From positions 49,894 through 68,528 of the forward strand of contig DHSB01000098.1 in NCBI GenBank assembly GCA_002408385.1: 18,635 bases of DNA, written 5' to 3'. The stretch comes from Myxococcales bacterium UBA5297 (lineage in GTDB: Bacteria; Myxococcota; Myxococcia; Myxococcales; UBA5297). Shown piece by piece: positions 7,939 through 14,752 of this stretch. The notes under the pieces were generated by a model, which saw only the letters and a list, made by a program, of their open reading frames with translations, made no database searches and was not told the origin of the DNA. The first letter of the stretch is position 1; each line of letters begins with the position of its first letter. The position numbers and the translations under genes are program-made.

Positions 7939-9855
7939 ATGACGCTCAAGAAGATCACCGCCGGCGCGCCGGAGACCCAATCCGCCGACCTGGTGGGCGA
8001 GAACGTAGAGACGCTCAAGGCGCTCTTCCCCGAGGCGTTGGTCGAGGGGAAGGTCGACTTCGACGTGCTCAAGCAGCTTCTCGGCGGGCAAGTGGACGAG
8101 CGTGAAGAGAAGTTCGGGCTCAATTGGCATGGGAAACGGCGGGCGCGTCAGCTCGCGCTGACGCCTTCGACCGGAACCCTGAGGCCGTGCCCCGAAGAGA
8201 GCGTGGACTGGGAGACCACCCAGAACCTGATGATCGAAGGCGATAACCTCGAGGTCCTCAAGCTGCTGCAGAAGAGCTACGCGGGAAAGGTGAAGCTCAT
8301 CTACATCGACCCGCCCTACAACACCGGAAAGGACTTCGTTTACCCGGACGACTTCCAGGACAACATCCGCAACTACCTAGAGATTACCGGGCAGGTCGAC
8401 GGCGAAGGGAGAACGCTCTCGACAAACACCGAGGCCTCGGGTCGGTTTCATACCGACTGGCTGAATATGATGTATCCGCGACTCAAGCTGGCACGGAACC
8501 TCTTGCGCGAAGATGGAATCATCTTCATCACGATCGGCGATAACGAACTACACTCGCTCAAGTCAATCACCGAAGACATTTTTGGCGAGGACAACCACGT
8601 CGCGACATTCATTTGGGAGAAGCGCACAAACAGGGAAAACAGGAAGCTTGTTTCGTCGCGCCACGATTATGTCTTGTGCTTCTGCAAGAACGCCTCGAGC
8701 AATCCCTCCGCGCTTGCACTGCTTCCGATGACCGACGACGCACTTGCCCGCTATAAGAATCCAGACAACGATCCTCGAGGACTGTGGAAATCAGACCCAG
8801 CGACGGCACAGGCTGGCCATGCGACAAAGAGCCAGTTCTACACACTAATCGCTCCAAATGGAAGAAAGCACGAGCCTCCGAGCGGCAGATGCTGGCTTTA
8901 TTCAGCAGATGCGATGAAGACCGCAATTGCGGAAGGCCGAATCTGGTTTGGCGAGGATGGAAACAATGTTCCACGAATCAAGACCTATCTTACAAGCAAG
9001 GAGAGAGGCCTAAACGCTGAAAGCATTTGGTTTGCTGAGCAAACATCCACCAACGAAAGCGCCAAGAACGACCTCAAGGCGCTCTTCGATGGCATCGCCG
9101 TTTTCGACACACCAAAGCCAACTGAACTGATCGCACAGATGCTCCGGCTTGCGTCACCCGAGGGCATCGTTCTCGATTTTTTTGCTGGCTCCGGAACCAC
9201 CGGTCACGCGGTGATGGCACAAACGGCTACGGATCAGAAACCAAGATGCTTCATCTGCGTCCAGCTTCCAGAGCCTTTGTCTCTTGACGACGAAGCCACC
9301 AGGGCTGCAGCAGATTTTTGCAATAGCCATGGATTGCCGCGGCTCATTTCTGAACTAACTAAGGAACGCCTTCGACGCGCAGCAAGAAAGGTTCGCATAG
9401 ACAATCCATTATTCGCCGGCGACCTTGGCTTCCGCGTCTTCAAGCTCGACTCCTCGAACATCCGCACCTGGGAGCCGAGGCGTGACGACCTCGGCCAGAC
9501 GCTCATCGACAACCTCGAGCACCTGAAGTCCGGGAGAACCGAGCAGGACATCCTCTACGAGCTGCTTCTCAAGCTCGGCCTCGATCTCTGCGTGCCGATC
9601 GAGCAGAAATCCATCGCCGGCAAGACGGTACACAGCATCGGCGGCGGCGTGCTGTTCGCCTGCCTCGGCGACAAGATCGGCGTGAAAGACGTCGAGCCCC
9701 TCGCTCTCGGGATCGTTGAATGGCGCAAGGCGCTCGCGCCCGCGGGTGAGTCCACCTGCGTGCTTCGCGACAGCGCCTTTGCCAACGACGTGGCCAAGAC
9801 CAACCTCGCCGCGATTCTCGAGCAGCACGGAATCGAAAAGGTGCGGAGCCTCTAG
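7939..9855 (+). CDS. mod: Type III-style adenine-N6 DNA methyltransferase Mod1
   Basis: This 638-aa beta-class adenine methyltransferase transfers a methyl group from S-adenosylmethionine to adenine within its recognition site and would supply site recognition to Res. The order is that of Type III Mod: motif IV IDPPYNTG with DPPY at 124-127, then the target-recognition region (about 190-400), then the SAM-binding motif FFAGSGTTGHA (Ala416 region), then a C-terminal region corresponding to the Mod dimerisation and Res-contact part. The final 144 residues are 122/144 identical to Mod2 without gaps. The middle of the gene (about 8465-9415) is markedly poorer in GC and uses codons such as CTA, TTA and AGA not favoured by the neighbours, which indicates a transferred specificity segment. 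GGAGA precedes the ATG at 7939 at good spacing. The methylated sequence cannot be deduced. Confidence 0.93.
   Translation: MTLKKITAGAPETQSADLVGENVETLKALFPEALVEGKVDFDVLKQLLGGQVDEREEKFGLNWHGKRRARQLALTPSTGTLRPCPEESVDWETTQNLMIEGDNLEVLKLLQKSYAGKVKLIYIDPPYNTGKDFVYPDDFQDNIRNYLEITGQVDGEGRTLSTNTEASGRFHTDWLNMMYPRLKLARNLLREDGIIFITIGDNELHSLKSITEDIFGEDNHVATFIWEKRTNRENRKLVSSRHDYVLCFCKNASSNPSALALLPMTDDALARYKNPDNDPRGLWKSDPATAQAGHATKSQFYTLIAPNGRKHEPPSGRCWLYSADAMKTAIAEGRIWFGEDGNNVPRIKTYLTSKERGLNAESIWFAEQTSTNESAKNDLKALFDGIAVFDTPKPTELIAQMLRLASPEGIVLDFFAGSGTTGHAVMAQTATDQKPRCFICVQLPEPLSLDDEATRAAADFCNSHGLPRLISELTKERLRRAARKVRIDNPLFAGDLGFRVFKLDSSNIRTWEPRRDDLGQTLIDNLEHLKSGRTEQDILYELLLKLGLDLCVPIEQKSIAGKTVHSIGGGVLFACLGDKIGVKDVEPLALGIVEWRKALAPAGESTCVLRDSAFANDVAKTNLAAILEQHGIEKVRSL
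8465..9415 (+). other. Low-GC mosaic segment inside mod1 covering the target-recognition region
   Basis: Hand counts of six-block lines inside the segment gave about 43-55% GC (for example 26/60 at 8941-9000, 29/60 at 9001-9060, 31/60 at 8581-8640). Lines in mod2 gave 57-67% (34/60 at 10261-10320, 40/60 at 11461-11520). The change ends abruptly near 9415-9420, where near-identity with mod2 resumes, and begins soon after the shared FHTDWLN motif at about 8450-8465. The limits given are approximate to tens of bases. The frame is intact, so this looks like in-frame replacement of the specificity region by recombination through conserved flanks. Confidence 0.6.
9421..9855 (+). repeat. Paralogous repeat: 3' end of mod1 matching 3' end of mod2
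   Basis: This 435-base segment aligns without gaps to 11428-11862. The encoded C-terminal 144 residues are identical at 122 positions by manual alignment. The copy lies in direct orientation about 2 kb away, so it could support unequal recombination or gene conversion between the two mod genes. Confidence 0.8.
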
Positions 9856-9912
9856 ACGTCCGAGCTTTCCGCTCACTCGACGACCGCTTCCTCGATTACA
9901 GGAAAGACTGCC

Positions 9913-11862
9913 TTGAAGAAGATTACTGCCGGAGCGCCTGAAAGCCGTTCCGCCGACGTCGCGTTTTCCAACCTCGAAGCCCTGCGCAAGCTCTTTCCGG
10001 ACGCTTTCGTGGAGGGGAAGCTCGATCTCGAAGCGCTTGGTCAATTGGTCGGACACTGCGTGGCGCCGGGCGAGGAGAAGTACGGCCTCGGCTGGCACGG
10101 AAAGAAGAATGCGCGTCAGCTCGCCCTCGCGCCTTCGACGGGGACGCTTCGCCCTTGTCCGGAGCAGAGCCTCGACTGGGAGCGCACGCAGAACCTGATG
10201 ATCGAGGGTGACAACCTCGAAGTCCTCAAGCTGCTCCAGAAGAGCTACGCGGGGAAGGTCACGCTCATTTACATCGACCCGCCGTACAACACGGGCAACG
10301 ACTTCGTCTATCCGGACGACTATCACGACAACATCAAGAACTACCTGTCCGTCACGGGGCAGGTCGACGTGGCCGGCCGCAAGCTCTCCACCAATACCGA
10401 GGCCTCAGGCCGGTTCCACACCGACTGGCTCAATCTGATGTACCCGAGGCTCAAGCTCGCCCGGAGCCTGCTCGCCCCTGACGGCTTCATCGTCATCTCC
10501 ATCGACGACGTGGAGCTCGGCAACCTGCGCATTGTCTGCGACGAGATCTTTGGAGGCGAGAACTTCATCGGCCCGGTCGTGCGCAACACGAATAGCTCGA
10601 AAAACCAGAGCCAGTTCCTCTCCGTCAGCCACGACTACGCGCTGTTCTATGCCCGCGACATCGAGGCCCTGGGGGCGAAGGCGCAGGCCTGTGGGCCTTG
10701 GGAAGTCCGCAAGAACAACCTCGATGCGTTCCTGAAGCAACTCGACCAGCTTCGCGCTGCCGGGCTGTCACCCGAGGAGATGACCGAGGAGCTCAAGGAG
10801 CTCGTGAAGCGACCGCGCTTCATCGACTTCGTGAACTACTGGAACTTCGACGACCACCCCGAGCGCGGCGTCTACCGCAAAGGCGATCTCGGCGGGGTCA
10901 AGAACGGCAATATGACGCCGCTCATGAACCCCTTGACCGGCAAGCCGGATCCAGTCCCGCCGGGCGGCTTTCGCTTCGATTCGAAGAAGCTCGCCGAGCT
11001 CATCGCCGATGGCCGGGTTCACTTCCACACCGATGGAAGCCTCCCGACCATCAAGCGCTATCTCAAGGAGAACCTGACTTCGCGTCCGAAGAGCATCATG
11101 AGCGACGACCAGCGTCCGGACCACGGCCTGCTGAAGCGCTACAGCGTGCCGTTCGACAATCCGAAGCAGCTCGCCTTCATGGAGCGAATAGTCGGAATCG
11201 CCGACAAGGACGCGCTGGTGCTCGACTTCTTCGCCGGCTCGGGGACGACGGGCCATGCGGTCATGCAGCTCAACGCGCAGGACGGCGGCAAGCGCCGCTT
11301 CATCCTCGTTCAGCTCCCCGAGCCGACCGAGGCGAAGGACTTCGAGCACCTCGCGCAGATGACCGAGCGGCGCCTCGCCAAGGCGTCCGAGGAGATTCGC
11401 AACGCGGCCCCGCTCAACCGGTCGATAGACCTCGGCTTCCGGGTCTTCAAGCTCGACTCTTCGAACATCCGCGCCTGGGAGCCGGTTCGCGAGGCTCTCG
11501 GCCAAACGCTGCTCGAGAACCTCGAACACATCAAGTCCGGTCGAGCAGAGCAGGACCTGCTCTACGAATTGCTCCTCAAACTGGGGCTCGACCTCTGTGT
11601 GCCCATCGAGAAGAAGCCGATAGCCGGCAAGACCGTGCACAGCATCGGCGCGGGCGTGCTCTTCGCCTGCCTCGGCGACAAGGTCGCTGTAAAGGACGCC
11701 GAGCCGCTCGCCCTGGGGATCGCCGAGTGGCGCGATGCGCTGGCACCCGCGGGCGAATCAACTTGCGTCTTTCGCGACAGCGCCTTCGCCAACGATGTCG
11801 CAAAGACCAACCTCACCGCCGTCCTCGAGCAGCACGGGATCGCAAAGGTGCGGAGCATTTGA
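9913..11862 (+). CDS. mod: Type III-style adenine-N6 DNA methyltransferase Mod2
   Basis: This is the second Mod, 649 aa and paralogous to Mod1. DPPY lies at 122-125 in IYIDPPYNTGNDF, and the SAM motif FFAGSGTTGHAVM is around residues 439-451, the beta-class order. The N-terminal 160 residues and C-terminal 144 residues are close to Mod1, whereas the target-recognition region (about 185-425) is essentially unrelated. It contains an extra charged helical stretch (around LDAFLKQLDQLRAAGLSPEE), so a different recognition site is expected. The composition is uniformly high-GC like the rest of the cluster, so this may be the older resident Mod. The apparent start is TTG at 9913, with AGGAAAG upstream, aligning with codon 3 of Mod1; no in-frame ATG fits better. 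It probably pairs with Res, and perhaps with Mod1 as a heterodimer, since Type III Mods act as dimers. Confidence 0.92.
   Translation: MKKITAGAPESRSADVAFSNLEALRKLFPDAFVEGKLDLEALGQLVGHCVAPGEEKYGLGWHGKKNARQLALAPSTGTLRPCPEQSLDWERTQNLMIEGDNLEVLKLLQKSYAGKVTLIYIDPPYNTGNDFVYPDDYHDNIKNYLSVTGQVDVAGRKLSTNTEASGRFHTDWLNLMYPRLKLARSLLAPDGFIVISIDDVELGNLRIVCDEIFGGENFIGPVVRNTNSSKNQSQFLSVSHDYALFYARDIEALGAKAQACGPWEVRKNNLDAFLKQLDQLRAAGLSPEEMTEELKELVKRPRFIDFVNYWNFDDHPERGVYRKGDLGGVKNGNMTPLMNPLTGKPDPVPPGGFRFDSKKLAELIADGRVHFHTDGSLPTIKRYLKENLTSRPKSIMSDDQRPDHGLLKRYSVPFDNPKQLAFMERIVGIADKDALVLDFFAGSGTTGHAVMQLNAQDGGKRRFILVQLPEPTEAKDFEHLAQMTERRLAKASEEIRNAAPLNRSIDLGFRVFKLDSSNIRAWEPVREALGQTLLENLEHIKSGRAEQDLLYELLLKLGLDLCVPIEKKPIAGKTVHSIGAGVLFACLGDKVAVKDAEPLALGIAEWRDALAPAGESTCVFRDSAFANDVAKTNLTAVLEQHGIAKVRSI
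11428..11862 (+). repeat. Paralogous repeat: 3' end of mod2 matching 3' end of mod1
   Basis: This is the partner of the 9421-9855 segment, in direct orientation, of equal length and without gaps. It encodes the presumed Mod dimerisation and Res-binding region. Confidence 0.8.
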
Positions 11863-11874
11863 GCGCACGAGAGC

Positions 11875-11897
11875 CGCAGGAGCGAGCGACTCCTGCG
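11875..11897 (+). other. Perfect 8-bp hairpin just after mod2
   Basis: CGCAGGAG (11875-11882) is the exact reverse complement of CTCCTGCG (11890-11897), with a 7-base loop. It starts 12 bases after the mod2 stop. No T-run follows, so it is not a classical terminator. It may be an RNA-processing or stability element inside the operon. Confidence 0.5.
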
Positions 11898-11930
11898 TAG
11901 TTGAACGGAGCCACACCAGATGAGGAAGAG

Positions 11931-11946
11931 ACGAGCAACCGCTCGT
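11931..11946 (+). other. Second small hairpin before the 272-aa gene
   Basis: ACGAGC (11931-11936) pairs with GCTCGT (11941-11946) around an AACC loop, 35 bases before the ATG at 11982. Together with the hairpin at 11875 it could tune expression of the downstream gene. No T-run follows. Confidence 0.4.
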
Positions 11947-11981
11947 AGGGAAGAAGGCTTTCTGCCCGTCTAGAGGCGGCA

Positions 11982-12800
11982 ATGGGCAACTTGAACGACG
12001 TGCAGGAGCAGTTGCGCGCGGACTACCAGAAGGTTACGGGCGAGGAACCGCTGACCGCCTCGGCAAGCTTGGTGCGCGCGGCGGAGAAGATCCCCCTGAG
12101 CCATCGGTCGGGCAGGCCAAAGGAGCTCCTGGCAGAGATCGTAGCCGCCCGTGCAACTCTCCAGCCTGAACACGACGCTGCGCGGAAAGAGCTCGGGACC
12201 GACGGCTGTGTCTTCCTTTGGTTGGGGCCATCCAGGTATTTGGCGCCCCCGTTGGTGTTGTTCTTTCGCGATGGTTTTGACGAGCGCAACGCCGACGCCT
12301 GTCTGGTCGCGCCTTGGGACACGAAAGGGCTCCTCCGCCATCAAGCGCTCGGGCGCAGGCTGGAGCCCCCGGAGGCCAGAGCAGAGGTCGCGCGCTATTC
12401 GCTTCCACCCTTCGAGGCACGCCAATTCCTCAGCGATGTCCTCGCTTGCTGCTATTCGAGTGCAGGCTCCTCCGCCTATGTCGCTGGAGACCGACCTCTT
12501 TCCTGCTTTCCGGGACGCAACTGCATCCCCTTCACGAGCACGGCCTCATACGAAGAGACTCCCGCCTACACCTTCGAGGCGCGAATTCACAAACCGCTGC
12601 CCTTCGCTCAGGAGCTCGACGCCATCGTGCTTGATCCGCTGGCGCTGTGGGGAGCCACGATGAGCAAGGAGTTGCTCACGCTCAGGAGGTGGTGCCGCGC
12701 CAACGAAGTCGCCCTCACCGAGCTCGACAACCAGGAGACCATGCAGCAAGTGGTCGTCCGCAAGACGAACGAGCTGTTGATGTCGCGAGGTGGCGCATGA
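11982..12800 (+). CDS. Unknown 272-aa protein coupled to the IrrE-like gene
   Basis: This protein was not recognised. It has no signal peptide or membrane helix. An N-terminal helical part (1-70, including a charged helix AAEKIPLSHRSGRPKELLAE) is followed by a mixed segment with the strands CVFLWLG and LAPPLVLFFRDGFD. The C-terminal half contains FTSTAS (184-189) and YTFEARIHKPLPF (196-208) leading into AIVLDPLALWG. That arrangement loosely recalls the S-T-S and Glu-containing strands of ADP-ribosyltransferase folds, but the resemblance is by eye and too weak to call. The cysteines (76, 107, 156-157, 175, 181, 238) are scattered. The ATG is preceded by AGAGGCGG. The stop overlaps the next start as ATGA (12797-12800), so the two products are probably made together and may form a pair, for example an effector and its partner. 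That pairing is inference. Confidence 0.8.
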   Translation: MGNLNDVQEQLRADYQKVTGEEPLTASASLVRAAEKIPLSHRSGRPKELLAEIVAARATLQPEHDAARKELGTDGCVFLWLGPSRYLAPPLVLFFRDGFDERNADACLVAPWDTKGLLRHQALGRRLEPPEARAEVARYSLPPFEARQFLSDVLACCYSSAGSSAYVAGDRPLSCFPGRNCIPFTSTASYEETPAYTFEARIHKPLPFAQELDAIVLDPLALWGATMSKELLTLRRWCRANEVALTELDNQETMQQVVVRKTNELLMSRGGA

Positions 12801-14674
12801 CCAGGCGAATGCTTTCCGAGCTCGTCGCAATAGGCGTGGCTGAAGCCGACTCGCCGCCCGTGCCATGGCGGTCGGTCCCGCTGGTATTCCAGATTGGCTG
12901 GCAGCCCGGGCATCACTTCTGGCCCAACTGCGCGACACGAGCGCGAATGGAGGGTTTTGATGCCCCTGAATCGGTTTTCGAGCGCCATGTCGAGGAAGGC
13001 CTCGCGACAAGACTAAGGGCGCCGTTTCCTTTGAAACCCGGCCAGGTGCTCGTTTGCGCCCAGCCCGGAGAGTATTCGGTGCGTTCCGAGGACGAGGTCG
13101 CCCTCGAGCGTGGCCGTCTCTGGAAGGCCAAGCTCGCCGAGACGCTCGAGGCAGCCGCGGCCGGCGACTGGGAAGCCGCCGAAGAGAGCCTCGAGCGGGC
13201 CCGCCTGGCTGAAGAAAGGGTGCCGGTCTCGACGGTCTTCCGGCTCGGATTGGCCAACGACCTCCCGGTCTCGGATCCTTGGCGCGAAGAAGCCGTCGAG
13301 TCCTTCTGCGAAGAGGCCCTGTATCAAGAGCTCGACCGAGTCCGAGAATCGCTCGAATGGGAAGCGCTCCCCCATCGCGACCTTCGCGAGCGCTGGTACT
13401 ACGCGGCTCGAACTGCCGCGGACAGATGCTCGACCCCACCTTCGCTCGAGGAGCTCTTGCCCGTGCCAGGCGAGTATGACGAGCGTGCGGTCAGGTTGCT
13501 ACTCGCGTTACGAACGCGGGGGCTCATGCGACTGGCGAGCTTGCCGTCATTGCTCCTATCAAGAATCACCTCCGGTGAGCCAACAGCCATCGACCAGGCC
13601 ATCGGACGGCTCTCGAAAGTGCTCGGCTGCAGCTCTCCGACCGAGCTTCTCGAGAGCCTCGACGCTTTCATCCACGCCGAGAAGCCGCAGGACGAGGTGT
13701 TCTTCGAGCAGTTGCGCGCGCAGCTCTCGGCGCGCACCCGAGAGTCTGACTACTACCGACATGCGCGTTTGCTGGCGAGGTTGGAGCAGACCATCGGAGA
13801 GACGGCGCGTTCGCAGATCTGGAGGCGCGCGGCGGCGCAGCTCAACTCGGTCACGCTTGCACCCTGGCTCGCTCCCTGGCGAAAGGGCGAAGAGGCAGCC
13901 AAGCTCGTTCGCGAATGCTTCGCCCGCGGCCCGACGACGATCTCGCGGCTGAAGGAGAGCCTCGAGCGAAGCTTGGGGCTCCGGGTCTTTGCGACCTGCC
14001 TTCCCAGCGAAAGCTATGACGCTTGCCACGTGTCGGACCGGTCGATAGCTCCCGCGTCCTATGTGGATACGCGCCGCGCGGGAAAAGGCTCACTGGTTCG
14101 ATTCTCACTTGCCCAGGCGCTGGGAATCCTCGCGCTCATGCCACGCTTTCGTGGCGCGACACTCTGCCGCGGCCCACAGCCGGAAGCCGAGCGCGAGGTG
14201 GTCAGCGACGAAGAGCGCGCCGCACGCGCGTTTGCCGCCTATTTCATTGCCCCTCGGCAGGCGGTCCAAGCCGAGACCGCAAACCTGGCCCTCGAGACCG
14301 TCCACGGCTATCGCACCGCGGTCATGCGCACGATGAGCTTCGGGCTGAGCGCGTACGCGAGCTTTCCTCATGTCGCCAACTGCAACAATCGTCCAGTTCC
14401 CTGGCCTTGGATGAGCGAGGTTTTTGGGACTGGCCTGGGCGAGGCGGGCGACGAGGAATGGGAGGCGGACCGGGTTCCGGTACCCGAGCTGCCTGCCGGA
14501 CTTCCCGTTCGACTCGAGCGCGCCGACGGGTTCGCATCGCTCCTTGCGCGCGCAGAGCGGCTGGGCGCCCTTCCCGAAGGCTTGGAGCCGACCGCGCTAC
14601 TCGGCGACAGCTCGAATGCGACCCGAGATTGGTTCCAGGAGAGGCTCGAGGAGCAGGCGCGCTCTAATCACTAA
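12797..14674 (+). CDS. ImmA/IrrE-like protein with degenerate HExxH motif
   Basis: This 625-aa protein has about 400 N-terminal residues that were not recognised. They are helical and rich in Glu/Arg/Leu, with a possible strand-rich start SVPLVFQIGWQPG. A C-terminal part (about 400-520) fits the ImmA/IrrE (peptidase M78) pattern. In that family a strand and helix reading RFTlaHElGHll are followed by an E..An.FAA.llmP helix. Here the corresponding text is RFSLAQALGILALMP (Gln440-Ala441-Leu-Gly-Ile444) and EERAARAFAAYFIAP (Glu472/473). Both zinc histidines and the catalytic glutamate are thus missing, so a protease activity is not expected; a sensor or scaffold role is inferred. The start was set at ATG 12797 because it has GAGGTGG upstream and overlaps the previous stop codon. 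The frame extends back to 12647, but that part is antisense-like shadow of the upstream gene. Res follows after 78 bases. Confidence 0.7.
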   Translation: MTRRMLSELVAIGVAEADSPPVPWRSVPLVFQIGWQPGHHFWPNCATRARMEGFDAPESVFERHVEEGLATRLRAPFPLKPGQVLVCAQPGEYSVRSEDEVALERGRLWKAKLAETLEAAAAGDWEAAEESLERARLAEERVPVSTVFRLGLANDLPVSDPWREEAVESFCEEALYQELDRVRESLEWEALPHRDLRERWYYAARTAADRCSTPPSLEELLPVPGEYDERAVRLLLALRTRGLMRLASLPSLLLSRITSGEPTAIDQAIGRLSKVLGCSSPTELLESLDAFIHAEKPQDEVFFEQLRAQLSARTRESDYYRHARLLARLEQTIGETARSQIWRRAAAQLNSVTLAPWLAPWRKGEEAAKLVRECFARGPTTISRLKESLERSLGLRVFATCLPSESYDACHVSDRSIAPASYVDTRRAGKGSLVRFSLAQALGILALMPRFRGATLCRGPQPEAEREVVSDEERAARAFAAYFIAPRQAVQAETANLALETVHGYRTAVMRTMSFGLSAYASFPHVANCNNRPVPWPWMSEVFGTGLGEAGDEEWEADRVPVPELPAGLPVRLERADGFASLLARAERLGALPEGLEPTALLGDSSNATRDWFQERLEEQARSNH

Positions 14675-14752
14675 TCACTCGCGAGCCGTCTTCGGTCGAT
14701 CGATTCGCCCGCGCTCATTGCCGGGCCACCTCACGCAAATGCGAGACGCCAT

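Noticed and set aside
12647..12796. Earlier start for the IrrE-like gene
   Set aside because: The extra 50 residues are the out-of-frame shadow of the preceding gene's 3' end. ATG 12797 has a good ribosome-binding site and an ATGA overlap.
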